Positions 29,091-42,578 are shown, counted from the first letter of the stretch. The stretch is 64,000 bases of DNA from an uncultured Porphyromonadaceae bacterium (GCA_947175205.1 CAMWLS010000004.1:1-64000), one strand, 5' to 3'. The notes: generated by a model not told the origin, from the letters alone. Translations and numbers: made by a program.

Positions 29091-29971
29091 ATCTGTATGG
29101 TCCCGTCCTTAATGCCCCTGTCATAGATGTCATTCATCATCTTAGATTCAAAGGATTTACGGTGTGAGGCGTCCAGTATCTGCCTTATTTCTTCTGTTGC
29201 AATTTCCAGGGGGGCCGGGGCACCGCTTACTCTGTAGTCAGTTAATTTCAGGAGATAAAGGAAGCCACCTGATTCATCCTCAAATGTAGGATGTGAGGAA
29301 ACGAATTCATCCGCACTGCCAAAGTCATAAGGTATGCGGGCCTCAATCTGATTCCAGTCAATCCATTTGTCTCTGAAAAAGTCATAGTGTACGGCTGATT
29401 TCAGAACTTCTTTTTCCAGACGGTCAACGTCTTCAGGTCTGTTGGACTTGTACAGTTTCCGTATAATTTCAATGTTCTCTGCCTCAACGGGTACCTTGAG
29501 ATAAATGCCTCTTACGGCCGGTCTGGCAAGCGGAACCTCAGAACCGTGCTCTGAATAATATTCAGCAATTTCACTGTCTGTAGGTGTTGACAGTGACGTA
29601 CCGTCATATACTCTGCGGGCATATTCATAGCGGATGAGTTTATTTCTGTAATCTTCCGTCATACGGTCAATTTCCGAGAGATCTAGTTCCTGAGCCGCTA
29701 TGTGTGCCAGCATCTGGTTCTCCGCCCAGCGCTTTACATAAGCACTGACAAAGCTTACACTGTCTTCCCCTGTCAGAGCCGGAGGAATGGCGCCCTTTAG
29801 GGCTTGCATGGTGAGAACCTTATCCCCAACTTTTGCAAGTATATCACCATCTGAATCCTGTTTATCCTTTGAAGAACAGGAGTATAAACATAGACCGTAA
29901 ATGCAGACTGCCGCCAGGAGGCATCCGCGCGGCCTGATAAGTTTATGACTTTTATGACGCAGAATTCTCAT
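29078..29971 (-). CDS. SurA/PpiC-like periplasmic foldase lipoprotein
   Basis: 297 aa; lipobox LCLYSCSSKD; LAKVGDKVLTMQALKGAIP; adjacent to a PpiC gene. Confidence 0.7.
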   Translation of the reverse strand: MRILRHKSHKLIRPRGCLLAAVCIYGLCLYSCSSKDKQDSDGDILAKVGDKVLTMQALKGAIPPALTGEDSVSFVSAYVKRWAENQMLAHIAAQELDLSEIDRMTEDYRNKLIRYEYARRVYDGTSLSTPTDSEIAEYYSEHGSEVPLARPAVRGIYLKVPVEAENIEIIRKLYKSNRPEDVDRLEKEVLKSAVHYDFFRDKWIDWNQIEARIPYDFGSADEFVSSHPTFEDESGGFLYLLKLTDYRVSGAPAPLEIATEEIRQILDASHRKSFESKMMNDIYDRGIKDGTIQIYEK

Positions 29972-30003
29972 GGCGGCAGTCAGCAGCTGTTAAAGCTGTA
30001 ATT

Positions 30004-31938
30004 TTATTTACTGATACTCTCCAGTACTTTCTTGTTAATATTTACTTTGTAACGTGAGTGCAGGTCATCCAGCCAGCGCTTTTCAAGTTCATTCTGGTAA
30101 TCCGTAACCACAGCTCCACGTTCATCAGAGGCTTCCTCGGGCTGAGGAATTATACGGTCATAGACGGGAGCATAGAAGCCATAGCGGGTTGTTTCCATGG
30201 GCTTGGGACCTCCAAAACCAAGGTAGTCAGTGATGTTGTTTTCGCCCTTAGCAGCAATCACGCGCTCCACCTTAACCAGGCGCCCAAACTTGGCGCGTAT
30301 GTCCTCAACCGCAGCAGCGGGGTTTGAGGCATCAAGGGTTTTTGCATATTCCACGGCCTTGTCCAGATCCTCCTGAGTGTTGGCAAAAATGAGGACTGCC
30401 TTATATTTAGGAGCTGACCAATGATACTTATCGCGGTTAGCCTTGAAGTATTCTTCAAGACCGGCGCGGTCAGATGAGGCACGCTCCCATACATTGCGGT
30501 TTGAAATCTCATACATGAGCATACCGTCACGGTATTCATGCAGCAAGTTGCGGTAATCCTCATTAGTCTTGTCCAGATTCTCCAGCGCCAAGTCCAGTAC
30601 CTGAGCCTGCAGATGTGCCTCGGCAGCCTGACGGATGGCCTTGGCAACCTTTTCTGCATCAGCGTCAGCAGGAGCGGCCACGCTCCCCATGATGGTGCTC
30701 AGAGGAGTGCCTTTGCCGTTTACTTTAATGACAGGGGCATTCATTTTCTCCAGTTCACTTAATGCAGTCTCAAAGCTTCCGGCTTTGCGCACAGCGTTCT
30801 CTGCGCTTTTGATGGTTTTTTCTACCACCTGAGCCTTATACATGGCGCGGTAACGGTTCAGCACTGCCTGACGGGGGAGCAATGCACGTTCATCATTCTG
30901 AATAGCTTCCAGTAATTTAGGCTTCTGAACTTCAAAAGGTTCGCTGCTGCGGGCATCCAGTTTCTGAATTATATGGTACCCGAAAGCAGTGGCAAAGGGT
31001 TCAGAAATACCTCCAACAGGGAGAGCAAAGGCAACTGAATCAAATTCAGGTACCATAACTCCTGAACCAAACCAGCCGAGGTCACCTCCGCGGCGAGCTG
31101 ATCCGGGGTCCTGGCTCTCACGTCTTGCGGCATCTGCAAAATCATATGACGGGTCTAAAACGCGCTTGTAGATGGAGTCTATCTCGCGCTTTGCTTTAGC
31201 AACTCCGGCAGAATCCAGGTCTCTGGTAATTTTTAGGATATGGCGTGCATGAACTTCTCCACGTGACGGAGTGCGCTCATTCACCTTTATCAGGTGCCAG
31301 CCAAAACCGGAGTTTACCGGTTCTGAAATTTCACCAACCGGAGTGTTATAAGCCGCATCTTCAAAAGCCCAGGGATAACGTCCGGGAACCACTGTTCCCA
31401 TATCACCGCCTCTGACTGCAGATGGTTTATCAACAGAATACTCCTCAGCTACCGCTTCAAAAGTATTGGCACCGCTGATGATGACACCACGCAGGGAGTC
31501 AATCAAAGCGAGATTAGCATCAGAAGCTGTCACGCCGCGTCCCAGAGGAAGCATTATATGGCTTACTTTTACTGACTCTTTCTGATGTTCAAATGCTACC
31601 ATAGCAAGAGAATCTTCCACTGAACTGTCTTTCATATAGGGAGCTGCAAGGTCATTGCGGAACTTCTCATATTCCTCAAGGAAAGCAGCGGTTGTATCAA
31701 TGCCTGAATGGCGTGCATCAGCCACTTTGAGCTGATAATTGACAAACATATCCACGTAAGAATTAAGCGGCAGGGTGTCAGTGTGCTGGGCCTTATTCTT
31801 ATTGTAGAGATATTCAAATTCACTGACTGTGACGTCAGTGCCGTCAACAGTCATCAGAATCGGGTCAACGTTCTTGGATGCTCCCACTGCCAGAAGTGTG
31901 GCACCTATTACGGAGGCTGATACAAAAGTTTTTTTCAT
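30004..31938 (-). CDS. PpiC-type peptidyl-prolyl isomerase, two parvulin domains
   Basis: 644 aa; VSHIMLPLGRG...GGDMGTVVPGRYPWAFEDAAYNTPVGEISEPV and ARHILK...GGDLGWFGSGVMVPEFDSVAF. Confidence 0.92.
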   Translation of the reverse strand: MKKTFVSASVIGATLLAVGASKNVDPILMTVDGTDVTVSEFEYLYNKNKAQHTDTLPLNSYVDMFVNYQLKVADARHSGIDTTAAFLEEYEKFRNDLAAPYMKDSSVEDSLAMVAFEHQKESVKVSHIMLPLGRGVTASDANLALIDSLRGVIISGANTFEAVAEEYSVDKPSAVRGGDMGTVVPGRYPWAFEDAAYNTPVGEISEPVNSGFGWHLIKVNERTPSRGEVHARHILKITRDLDSAGVAKAKREIDSIYKRVLDPSYDFADAARRESQDPGSARRGGDLGWFGSGVMVPEFDSVAFALPVGGISEPFATAFGYHIIQKLDARSSEPFEVQKPKLLEAIQNDERALLPRQAVLNRYRAMYKAQVVEKTIKSAENAVRKAGSFETALSELEKMNAPVIKVNGKGTPLSTIMGSVAAPADADAEKVAKAIRQAAEAHLQAQVLDLALENLDKTNEDYRNLLHEYRDGMLMYEISNRNVWERASSDRAGLEEYFKANRDKYHWSAPKYKAVLIFANTQEDLDKAVEYAKTLDASNPAAAVEDIRAKFGRLVKVERVIAAKGENNITDYLGFGGPKPMETTRYGFYAPVYDRIIPQPEEASDERGAVVTDYQNELEKRWLDDLHSRYKVNINKKVLESISK

Positions 31939-32202
31939 ATATTACTGCTGTAGAGGCTTGTCCGGACTGTGGACTGTAGCCAAAAAAGGATAATAAATTC
32001 GGTAATTTTGGTGGGCCATAAGACACACTTAGGTATAAACGGAATGACGTGTTTTTTATTGTTAGAATCACGTGTAATTTTTATCTTCTTGAATTAGTAA
32101 TACTAGGAACGGGGCATAAGTTGGTGCAGGTAATATTTGATAATTCGGGGTAAAGAAATTAACTTTGCTGTGTGACTCAATATTTCCATTAATGAAATTA
32201 AG

Positions 32203-33411
32203 ATGTACCAGATAATTAATCACTTTACGGATGATGATTTATACAAGTTCACCATGTGCTGCGCTGTTATTGAAAATTATCCGCGCACGCAGGTGAAGTA
32301 TAAGTTTACTGACAGAGACCACATGGAATATCCGGCTGGTTTTGCGGCTGAACTGGAGCGTCAGATAGCTCTTCTTGAAACTGTGGTTATCACGGATGAG
32401 GAAATAGCATTTATGCGCCGTAAGTGTAATTATATTCCTGACTGGTTTTACAGTTTCCTGCGCGGATACAGGTATAACCGCACTCTGGTACGTGTCTCAC
32501 AGGATGAGCAGGGACACCTGGAAGTTGAGTTTGAAGGGTCCTGGAGTGATACTATACTCCTTGAAGTGAAGGTGCTGGCAATCATTTCCGAGTTGTATTA
32601 TGTTATGACCGGTCAGAACCTGAGCATGGATATGAATGACTTTTACCGGCGTTCATATGACAAGGGGCGGCGTCTGATTGAAGCCGGATGTGAGTTCAGT
32701 GATTTTGGAACGCGGCGCAGGGCTTCTTTTGAAGCTCAGAATACACTGGTCAGGGCCATGAAGGACTGTAATGGGTCTTTAACGGGCCCCGGACGCTTTG
32801 TTGGCACCAGTAACGTGTATCTGGCCATGAAACATGACCTGACTCCTCTGGGGACCATGGCTCATGAGTTTGTATGTGCCATAGCGGGAATGTACGGGCC
32901 GCAGATGGCTAACCATATAGCCATGCGCAAGTGGAGCAATACTTACCGTGGAGCACTGGGGACGTATCTCTATGATACGTATGGCTGGCGGATTTTCAGC
33001 CTGAATTTCTCTGAAGATTTCGCCAATATGTTTAAGGGCCTGAGAGTGGACAGTGGTGACAACATGGAACAGCTGCAGCTGATAGAAAGCAAATACCGTT
33101 CACTGGGCATAAATCCGGCTACAAAGCAGGTTATATTCAGCAATGCTCTGGATGTGGACAGGGCCATTCAGATTAATAATAAGGCTCAGGGCAGATGTAT
33201 TCCGTCGTTCGGTATAGGAACTCATTTCACCAATGACTTTCCCGGATGCAAACCGCGAAATATTGTAATAAAGCTGGTTGCCGTTAAAATCACGGAGTCA
33301 TGGCCTTTCTACTGCTCTACCTGCAAGCTCAGCGAGGATCATGGTAAATACACCGGTGATACTGAGACAGTCAAACGCTTTCTTGCGGCACTGCATATGG
33401 ACGGCATGTGA
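32203..33411 (+). CDS. pncB: Nicotinate phosphoribosyltransferase
   Basis: 402 aa; FTDDDLYKFTMCCAV, SDFGTRRRASFEAQ, VDSGDN. Confidence 0.93.
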   Translation: MYQIINHFTDDDLYKFTMCCAVIENYPRTQVKYKFTDRDHMEYPAGFAAELERQIALLETVVITDEEIAFMRRKCNYIPDWFYSFLRGYRYNRTLVRVSQDEQGHLEVEFEGSWSDTILLEVKVLAIISELYYVMTGQNLSMDMNDFYRRSYDKGRRLIEAGCEFSDFGTRRRASFEAQNTLVRAMKDCNGSLTGPGRFVGTSNVYLAMKHDLTPLGTMAHEFVCAIAGMYGPQMANHIAMRKWSNTYRGALGTYLYDTYGWRIFSLNFSEDFANMFKGLRVDSGDNMEQLQLIESKYRSLGINPATKQVIFSNALDVDRAIQINNKAQGRCIPSFGIGTHFTNDFPGCKPRNIVIKLVAVKITESWPFYCSTCKLSEDHGKYTGDTETVKRFLAALHMDGM

Positions 33412-33436
33412 TACTTCTGATTTAAATCAATATAAA

Positions 33437-33472
33437 CGGAGAGACCTTCCTGAATACAGGGATGTCTCTCCG
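33437..33472. terminator. Bidirectional hairpin terminator between pncB and guaB
   Basis: cggagagac ... gtctctccg, between convergent genes. Confidence 0.75.
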
Positions 33473-33507
33473 AAAAATATTTGTGTGTGGGGTTTTAATG
33501 CCGGAAC

Positions 33508-34998
<1,491 letters not shown>

Positions 34999-35118
34999 TT
35001 ACTTGGTTGAATTTTATTGCATGCAAAGATAAGCATTTTTTTCCGTTCCGCAAGCATCAAACTGCAAAAGCGGTGTAAAATCATAAAAACAGGGGGCTGG
35101 CGGAATTATAATATACAA

Positions 35119-35149
35119 CCCCGTTCTCCGGCTGGCAGCGGGAACGGGG
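35119..35149. terminator. Hairpin downstream of ribBA
   Basis: ccccgttc ... gaacgggg. Confidence 0.6.
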
Positions 35150-35170
35150 CGTTATGTTTTTAAAGTGCGG

Positions 35171-36403
35171 TCAGTCCACTTTATGAAGGTCGTGTCCCAT
35201 GCGGGTTTTCTTGGTGTGCATGTAGTAACGGTTATAGCTGTTGGGAGCCACCTCAATGGGTACATTCTCCACTACTTCCAGTCCATAGCCCTCCAGCCCC
35301 ACACGCTTGACGGGGTTATTGGTCATAAGGCGCATCTTGCGTATACCAAGATGATTGAGTATCTGGGCGCCTACGCCATAGTCACGCTCGTCAGCGCGAT
35401 GTCCCAGATGAAGGTTTGCCTCCACAGTATCCAGTCCTTCTTCCTGTAGCTTGTAAGCCTTGATTTTATCCATCAGTCCTATTCCGCGTCCTTCCTGATT
35501 AAGGTATATTACAGCGCCACGACCCTCTTTTTCAATCATCCGCAGGGCCTGATGAAGCTGCTCGCCGCAGTCACAGCGCTGGGATCCGAATATGTCACCG
35601 GTTGCGCAGGATGAGTGAACGCGTACCAGAACGGGGCTTCCGTCTGAAACATCCCCCTTAATGATGGCAATGTGTTCCAGGCCGTTGCTCTTCTGTCTGA
35701 AGGGTATGAGCCGGAAATGACCGTAGGCGGTGGGCATATCCACCTCCACGCCTTGCTCCACCAGTTTCTCATGCTCAAGGCGGTAAGCAATAAGGTCACG
35801 GATTGAAACCAGTTTCATCCCCCACTCATCAGCGCGTTTACGCAATTCCGGCAGACGGGCCATGGAGCCGTCATCGCTCATTATTTCCATCAGCGCCGCT
35901 GCCGGCTGAAGCCCTGCCAGACGCGCAAAGTCAACGCCTGCTTCTGTGTGTCCGGAACGTTTCAACACTCCGCCATCCTGGGCGTAGAGCGGATTGATAT
36001 GACCGGGACGGCCAAAGGTTTCAGGGGTTGACAGGGGGTTGGCCAGAGCACGAATGGTCTCGCATCTGTCATGGATGCTCACACCGGTACTGCATCCTTC
36101 TAACTTATCCACGGTTATGGTGAACGGAGTTCCAAGCATGGATGTATTATCATCCACCTGATGCGGTAGATTCAGACGCTTGCATGCATCAATGGTCATG
36201 GGAACGCACAGAACGCCGCGCGCATTCTTGAGCATGAAATTCACCTGCTCCGGAGTGATGAGCTCTGCGGACACAATAATGTCTCCTTCATTCTCGCGGT
36301 CTTCATCATCCACCACTATTATCATTTTACCATTGCGGAAATCTTCAATGGCTTCTTCTATCTTGTCAAGTTTTATGGCTGAGTCAGCTGTTTTCTGTAT
36401 CAT
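35171..36403 (-). CDS. ribBA: Bifunctional DHBP synthase / GTP cyclohydrolase II
   Basis: 410 aa; [54 protein letters not shown]. Confidence 0.95.
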   Translation of the reverse strand: MIQKTADSAIKLDKIEEAIEDFRNGKMIIVVDDEDRENEGDIIVSAELITPEQVNFMLKNARGVLCVPMTIDACKRLNLPHQVDDNTSMLGTPFTITVDKLEGCSTGVSIHDRCETIRALANPLSTPETFGRPGHINPLYAQDGGVLKRSGHTEAGVDFARLAGLQPAAALMEIMSDDGSMARLPELRKRADEWGMKLVSIRDLIAYRLEHEKLVEQGVEVDMPTAYGHFRLIPFRQKSNGLEHIAIIKGDVSDGSPVLVRVHSSCATGDIFGSQRCDCGEQLHQALRMIEKEGRGAVIYLNQEGRGIGLMDKIKAYKLQEEGLDTVEANLHLGHRADERDYGVGAQILNHLGIRKMRLMTNNPVKRVGLEGYGLEVVENVPIEVAPNSYNRYYMHTKKTRMGHDLHKVD

Positions 36404-38396
36404 GGGCTAATGGAAAGTCAGTTGTTTCAGATTCAATATTTTTATCTTGTTCCAGTGGAAATAACTCATGGAGTTTCTCTGTTACGTCATTCACCTGCAT
36501 TATGTTACGGCGGGTGATGTGGAAGGGGTAGCGGTTGAGCAGGCTGATGACCGTTGCGTCAGTGGTATTTGAAAGGTATTCCACCACATGGTTCATGGCC
36601 TCGTCCGCAGCTTTCAGTTTTACCGGTGTAAGCTTTCTGAATAAACGTGGTGTTTTACGCAGCTTTTCAGTGGGACCAGTCAAAGCCTGTGATAGACTCT
36701 CCAGAAGCGTACGGGCATGATCAGGAATTACGTCATTCATGATTACCTCCTTGAGCTCAAGACTGCGTTTGGGCTGCTTACCCATCAGCTTCTTCAACCA
36801 CAGTTTATATGCGTCTATATTAAATACTGAAGAGTCATTGGCGGCTTTCACAGTAAAGAAAATTCCTAATGGAAGAAGCACGGCGGTGCTTAGCCAGATA
36901 CCGCTCCATACCTCTAATTTGCCGTCACGTGCCATCTTATAGCCGGTGTTGTCTATCAGATAGTAAGTTATAAACAGAAGCACAGAAACCACCAAGGGCG
37001 TGCCCAGACCGCCTTTCTTTATTATGGCTCCCAGTGGTGCGCCAATAAAAAAGAAAATGATACAGGCTATGGAGAGGGTGAACTTCTTCTGCATCTCAAT
37101 GTCATGGCGCCTCATGGTTTTCTCCAGTTCCACCAATACAGTTTTGCGGAACTCGTATTCCTGTTTATGACGCTTTACCTTCTCCAGTGCTCCGCGTGTG
37201 TACTGCGCTTCCCGGTCCGGGGTTGGGGCGCGGAATACAGAGTCTAAATCTATGGTGGTGGCACCACTCAGCGCAGGCATGGGGTCAAACACCACGTTGA
37301 TGGTATCCAGATAACTCATAGGTGACACATACACGCCCGGACTTTCAGGGGCCATGGCGGCATCAGTCTGACTGACTTCTTTAGCTCTGGCGGCCGCCTG
37401 AAGTGTTCCTGTGGTAGACTCCGTCACACGCTGATGAGTTCCTGAGGTAGTGACTAATTCATAATCTGTAAGTCCCACCATGGGGGTCATACGTATCTGT
37501 TTTGCATAGGCATTACCCACACTGTCCACGCGGCGTGAGAGACTGTCAATACTTGACTGCAGTTGACTGATGTTTTTCCCCACATACTGGTTACGCATGG
37601 TCTGTTCATCCATGCGGTTAAGGTTCATGTCAAAGCTAAAATAGACATCCTTGGTGGTGAAATTTTCACGTCTGAAAGGCATGAACTGTGAGTTTCCGAA
37701 ACCGAAAGCATTACCTTTCAGGTTTTCAAACATCTCACCGCTGTAAAGCTGTAGCAGCAGATGGGTCTTGTCCTCTGTAAAGTTCAGTCTGGCGGAGTCA
37801 GCCAGGATAACGCGGGAATTATCCATTCCCTGGGTGACATCGTAGATTATGATATCATATAGAGTGCCGGTTTCCTGATTTTTGTGATTCACATACATGT
37901 TCATGTTAGGAATCTTATCATAGAATGATTTTTCAGGAATCTCAACCTCAGGTGATTTCTGACGGACAGAAAACATCAGTGTCCACATACGTGCCTGCGC
38001 CACCGGCAAGACATCATTCTGGAAGAAGAACGCGCCAACGGCTATCAGCAACATCAGCCACAGCAGTGGTCTCATGATACGGAAGAGTGAGACACCGGCA
38101 GCTTTCATGGCCGTAAGCTCAAAACTCTCGCCAAGATTTCCAAAAGTCATGATACTTGCCAGCAAGACCGCCAGAGGTAGCGCCGTGGGTATCATGGTCA
38201 GAGCAGCGTAAAAGAATAGTTCTCCTATCACGTCCATACCCAGACCTTTCCCCACAATGTCATCTACAAAACGCCACAGGAACTGCATCAGCACTATGAA
38301 CAGCACTATGAAGAATGTCATGGCAAACACCGGCAGGAACCGCTGCAGCATAAACGTATATAGACGTTTGACTATAACCATGCTGCAAAAATACAA
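36384..38396 (-). CDS. LptF/LptG-family (YjgP/YjgQ) permease
   Basis: 670 aa; N-term [35 protein letters not shown], internal soluble domain, C-term TM helices. Confidence 0.88.
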   Translation of the reverse strand: MYFCSMVIVKRLYTFMLQRFLPVFAMTFFIVLFIVLMQFLWRFVDDIVGKGLGMDVIGELFFYAALTMIPTALPLAVLLASIMTFGNLGESFELTAMKAAGVSLFRIMRPLLWLMLLIAVGAFFFQNDVLPVAQARMWTLMFSVRQKSPEVEIPEKSFYDKIPNMNMYVNHKNQETGTLYDIIIYDVTQGMDNSRVILADSARLNFTEDKTHLLLQLYSGEMFENLKGNAFGFGNSQFMPFRRENFTTKDVYFSFDMNLNRMDEQTMRNQYVGKNISQLQSSIDSLSRRVDSVGNAYAKQIRMTPMVGLTDYELVTTSGTHQRVTESTTGTLQAAARAKEVSQTDAAMAPESPGVYVSPMSYLDTINVVFDPMPALSGATTIDLDSVFRAPTPDREAQYTRGALEKVKRHKQEYEFRKTVLVELEKTMRRHDIEMQKKFTLSIACIIFFFIGAPLGAIIKKGGLGTPLVVSVLLFITYYLIDNTGYKMARDGKLEVWSGIWLSTAVLLPLGIFFTVKAANDSSVFNIDAYKLWLKKLMGKQPKRSLELKEVIMNDVIPDHARTLLESLSQALTGPTEKLRKTPRLFRKLTPVKLKAADEAMNHVVEYLSNTTDATVISLLNRYPFHITRRNIMQVNDVTEKLHELFPLEQDKNIESETTDFPLAHDTENS

Positions 38397-38407
38397 AAAA
38401 ATAAAAT

Positions 38408-38456
38408 ACGCTGACGGGGGCGTGTCCTTTAATTAAGACATTTCCACGTCAGCGTA
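38408..38456. terminator. Hairpin downstream of SulP gene
   Basis: tacgctgacg ... cgtcagcgta. Confidence 0.65.
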
Positions 38457-38502
38457 TGATTTATGCCGGAGCCGCGGAGGCTCTCAGTATCAGAATGTAA
38501 AT

Positions 38503-40203
38503 TTACATGCGCTTTTCCCGGAGGGCCTGTGCTATGTTGTTTGCCATCTTTACGGCCGGAACTATATTGTCGCAGATATGGTCTGAATCCATCAGTTTGT
38601 CTATTCCGGCGTGTTCCAGTGACTGACGAACATTCTCATTAACGCCGGAGAGAACCACATGAATTCCTTCCTTGTGTGATGAAGTGATAAGCAGTTCCAA
38701 ATTGTGGATTGCTGTGGCATCAATGAACGCTACTTTCCTCATGCGGATGATACGCACCAGCGGTTTCTCAGCCATGGAGCTGCGCATCATCTCATCAAAT
38801 TTGGTAGCTATGCCAAAGAAGAACGGACCGTCAATCTCATACACGCTCACGCCCTGTGCTACATTCAGGACTTCATGCTGAGTTAAGTCTGTTCCTTCTG
38901 CAACATCAAGTTGCTCGCTATAGACGCGGATGGACGTATTCTCCATGACGCGACGCATGAAGAGGACCACAGCCAGCAGCAGACCTATCTCAATGGCTAT
39001 GGTGAGGTCAAATACAACAGTCAGCAAGAAAGTAACCAGAAGCACTGATATGTCACTCTTAGGTGCATGGAAGATACCTATGATGGTACGCCAGCCGCTC
39101 ATGTTATATGCCACAACTATCAGGACCGCAGCCAGACAGGCCATGGGTACATAATTTATCAGAGGCATCAGGAAGAGGAATATCAACAGCAGAACCAGGG
39201 AGTGAACTATACCGGCAATGGGAGTACGTCCGCCATTGGTGATGTTAGTCATGGTTCGCGCAATGGCGCCTGTGACAGGTATTCCACCAAAGAAGGGAAC
39301 CACAACATTGGCTATACCCTGGCCTATAAGCTCTGTATTGCTGTTAGTATGCGAGCCGGTTACACCGTCAGCCACAGTGGCTGAAAGAAGGCTCTCTATG
39401 GCTCCCAGGACCGCAATTGTGAATGCTGATGGGAGCAGCATGTTTATGGTGGCCATGTTCAGCTCAAAACCGTGGGGTGCCGGTATGTCAGTGGCCATGG
39501 TGCCAAAGCGGTCTCCGATGGTTTCTACGCTGAAGCCACCCATAATCTTGATAATGTAAGTGCCGGCGGTTACAAGAATTATGGCCAGCAGGGCACCGGG
39601 GAGTTTCTTGTTTACCTTGGGGGCTAATATGATAATAAGCAGCGAAACCACGCCCACGCCAAGCGTGCTCCATGTAATGTTTCCCATGTTGCGGAAATAC
39701 ATTCCCCACTTGGGAATAAACTGTCCGGGGATGTTGCTCAGTCCCAAACCAAGAAAGTCATTTATCTGGGTGGAAAAGATGGTAAGGGCAATACCCGCGG
39801 TGAAACCCACCACAATAGGGTAAGGGATAAACTTGATTATGGTTCCCAGATGGAAAAGACCCATCAGAACCAGAATCAGACCTGCCATGACTGTTGCCAC
39901 AGCCAGCCCGTGAAGACCAAACTGAGCTATTATATTGTAGACAATAACTATGAAAGCTCCGGTGGGACCACCTATCTGGACTGAGTTACCTCCGAAAAAA
40001 GATACCAGGAAGCCACCTATGATGGCTGTTATAAGGCCTATTGTGGGACTCACACCGGACGCAATACCAAAGGCAATTGCCAGAGGGAGTGCCACTATAC
40101 CCACCACTATACCGGCTATGACGTCGTCCTTGAAACGCGACATTGTGTAATGACGCAGAGCCCCAAACAGCTTGGGGCGGAAATCAATTGTTCCTGAAAG
40201 CAT
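38503..40203 (-). CDS. SulP-family anion transporter with STAS domain
   Basis: 566 aa; DVIAGIVVGIVALPLAIAFGIASGVSPTIGL; C-term STAS with FIDATAIHNLE. Confidence 0.93.
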   Translation of the reverse strand: MLSGTIDFRPKLFGALRHYTMSRFKDDVIAGIVVGIVALPLAIAFGIASGVSPTIGLITAIIGGFLVSFFGGNSVQIGGPTGAFIVIVYNIIAQFGLHGLAVATVMAGLILVLMGLFHLGTIIKFIPYPIVVGFTAGIALTIFSTQINDFLGLGLSNIPGQFIPKWGMYFRNMGNITWSTLGVGVVSLLIIILAPKVNKKLPGALLAIILVTAGTYIIKIMGGFSVETIGDRFGTMATDIPAPHGFELNMATINMLLPSAFTIAVLGAIESLLSATVADGVTGSHTNSNTELIGQGIANVVVPFFGGIPVTGAIARTMTNITNGGRTPIAGIVHSLVLLLIFLFLMPLINYVPMACLAAVLIVVAYNMSGWRTIIGIFHAPKSDISVLLVTFLLTVVFDLTIAIEIGLLLAVVLFMRRVMENTSIRVYSEQLDVAEGTDLTQHEVLNVAQGVSVYEIDGPFFFGIATKFDEMMRSSMAEKPLVRIIRMRKVAFIDATAIHNLELLITSSHKEGIHVVLSGVNENVRQSLEHAGIDKLMDSDHICDNIVPAVKMANNIAQALREKRM

Positions 40204-40344
40204 AAAGTGCTCTAAATAAAATATATACCTAATGAAAACTTGTTATACTCGGTAATAAACGGCGCAAAGGTAGCTAAAAAGCTTTGAACATGCAAATGAA
40301 TGTTAACGGATGTTGGAGCAATACCTGTCATGTGGCTATCTCTC

Positions 40345-41826
40345 TCATTTTTTTCGCTTGAGCACCATGCCAGCTATTTCTTTCTGAATCTTGCTCCCCG
40401 CAGCTATGTTTGCACCCAGATAAACAGCTGAAAAGATTGTGAACCCTGAAAGGACCTTAAGCCATGCTGCATTAACAGTAAGCATGACCGGGTATGCCAC
40501 AGCGCAGGAAAGAAGTGTAAGAATAATATACGGAGCAAGATCTTTCAGAAGCGCCATAACGCTGTGCCCTGAAACACGTGAGGTGACCACCAGCGTTGCC
40601 ATGTAAGTGACCGCGGAACTGAAAACCTGGCCCCATAAAAGCAGTTCTAACCCGAAAACGGGGTTGGAGGGAGTGCTCATGTTGATGAAAGGCAGGGTAA
40701 TGAATAGTGCTACCAGTGCCACGGAGTCACGCAGAATTTCCAGCCGCAGTATGCTCTTGGAATTCCCTAAGGCCAGAATGTAATTATTATATAATGAGTT
40801 CAGGACCGTAAAGATACCCCGGAACAGCAAAAGTTGAAACAGTATTATCGAGGGGTCCCACTTGGTTCCGAAGAGCAAGTGGAAAATGGGGGTTGCCATC
40901 ACGGCAAGTCCGCACATGCAGGGAAACAAGAGATAAGCTGTAAAACGGTTCATCTTGGAGCACAGGCGCAGGTATCTCTCGCGGTCATCCTGAACTGCGG
41001 CAAGTACCGGAAGGAAAGATGAGGTCAGAACCTGGCTTATGGAGGTGATTCCCATTTTGCTCCATTTGTCTGCCTGTGTGTAATAACCTAAGGCTGACAT
41101 TCCGGCGCGGTTGCCAATGAAGAATGAGTAAATATTCAGGAATAGTGTGTTAAGAAAAGAGGTGCACATCATGCGCCAGCTCAGGCCCATGAAACCTTTT
41201 ATGACCTTTGCGCTGAAACGCAGTTCCGGAAGCCAGTGCCCGGTAACCCACAGGACGCCCGTTTTGACGGCTGAGATGGTCACAGCCTGCCATACTATGG
41301 CCCAGGGACCAAAACCTGCCACTGCAAGGTATATGCCGCATATGGCTCCCGCAATAAGGCCCAAAGTGTTTGAGACTGCCACCATGCGCACATGCATACG
41401 CTTCATCAGACGGTTTATCTGGACTATGGATGCCGCATTAAGTATCATGGAAAGGAACATTACCCTTGAGAGGGGTATCAGACGTTCATCACCCTCAAAA
41501 CAGTCAGCAATAAGTGGTGCTCCAAGATACAGCAGGACATAAAAGAATATGGACACAAAGATGTTGAACCACAGTACAGTGCTGTAATCTGTGTGTGTTG
41601 GTTCTTTCTTCTGAAGAAGAGCGTATGAGAATCCGCTGTCAACAAGTAATGATGCGAATGCCTGAAAAACCAGCACCGCACCCACCAGACCAAAATCAGC
41701 AGGGCTCAGGAGCCATGCAAGTACAATGCCCGTGACGGCGTATAGAATCTGAGTCAGCACCCTGTCTATCAGATTCCATTTCAGCGTTCCGGCTGTAAGC
41801 TTCTTAAGATTATCTTGTTCAGCCAT
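40345..41826 (-). CDS. Polysaccharide (lipopolysaccharide) flippase/translocase
   Basis: 493 aa multi-TM; LSPADFGLVGAVLVFQAFASLLVDSGFSYALLQKK. Confidence 0.88.
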   Translation of the reverse strand: MAEQDNLKKLTAGTLKWNLIDRVLTQILYAVTGIVLAWLLSPADFGLVGAVLVFQAFASLLVDSGFSYALLQKKEPTHTDYSTVLWFNIFVSIFFYVLLYLGAPLIADCFEGDERLIPLSRVMFLSMILNAASIVQINRLMKRMHVRMVAVSNTLGLIAGAICGIYLAVAGFGPWAIVWQAVTISAVKTGVLWVTGHWLPELRFSAKVIKGFMGLSWRMMCTSFLNTLFLNIYSFFIGNRAGMSALGYYTQADKWSKMGITSISQVLTSSFLPVLAAVQDDRERYLRLCSKMNRFTAYLLFPCMCGLAVMATPIFHLLFGTKWDPSIILFQLLLFRGIFTVLNSLYNNYILALGNSKSILRLEILRDSVALVALFITLPFINMSTPSNPVFGLELLLWGQVFSSAVTYMATLVVTSRVSGHSVMALLKDLAPYIILTLLSCAVAYPVMLTVNAAWLKVLSGFTIFSAVYLGANIAAGSKIQKEIAGMVLKRKK

Positions 41827-41846
41827 GGACGGTGAAGCTTTGGAAT

Positions 41847-42578
41847 TTATTTTACGTTCACCACCTTTACACCCAGTGTGCGGTTTATGATCTTGGCCGG
41901 ACTACCCGTGTAATAGACAGTTCCTGATCCGGCGCCATAAATTTTCAGGGTATTAAGTACATGGCAGTCAATGGGACCGGTGCCTATTATCCAGCAGGTG
42001 GCTTCTTCCACAGAGAGACCGTTGGCCTCAAAAGGTCCGGTACCTACGTTAGTAAGTTTGGCTTTGGTGGCTTTACCGTTTATTATCATGTGTCCGCAAC
42101 CCGTTGAGATGGATGCGTCCAGACGGTATGTGTCTATATTATTAAGAATCATGGTTCCGTTGCCAATCAGCTTACCCTGAAATCTTGAACCCGGAATTAT
42201 CCCGGTGACAGTAAGAGTGGAGTCAGATGAATTCTCAGCATATTCCAGGTTGCTGGAATATACCGTAAGGTCCGGAAGTTTACAACCCTGAGGAAGAGTG
42301 AGCACATCCACCTCTATGCGTAAGGTGTTCTTAGTGTTCTGACACATTATTTTGGATGCCACTTCTTTGTCACATGTAAACTTTACCACTCCATGTTCAG
42401 TTGCAGACGGAGTATAGGTTACATTAACCTTGCCCACCAGCTTAAGTTTGCTGAAATCGCCCACGTTAATACTGTAATCATCAGCTCTGCAAATCATGCC
42501 TGCGCACAGAGCAATGGCTGAGATAAAACAGCAGATAACGCGGTGCATGCCTGTTTTTACAAGTAAGTACTTATTCAT
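41847..42578 (-). CDS. DUF2807-like (GIN domain) protein
   Basis: 243 aa; signal peptide; NVGDFSKLKLVGKVNVTYTPS, GTGPIDCHVLNTLKIYGAGSGTVYY. Confidence 0.75.
   Translation of the reverse strand: MNKYLLVKTGMHRVICCFISAIALCAGMICRADDYSINVGDFSKLKLVGKVNVTYTPSATEHGVVKFTCDKEVASKIMCQNTKNTLRIEVDVLTLPQGCKLPDLTVYSSNLEYAENSSDSTLTVTGIIPGSRFQGKLIGNGTMILNNIDTYRLDASISTGCGHMIINGKATKAKLTNVGTGPFEANGLSVEEATCWIIGTGPIDCHVLNTLKIYGAGSGTVYYTGSPAKIINRTLGVKVVNVK

Noticed and set aside
36384-36403. 20-bp overlap of the LptF/G and ribBA genes as a possible frameshift
   Set aside because: Both frames are intact with recognisable termini; ordinary same-strand overlap.
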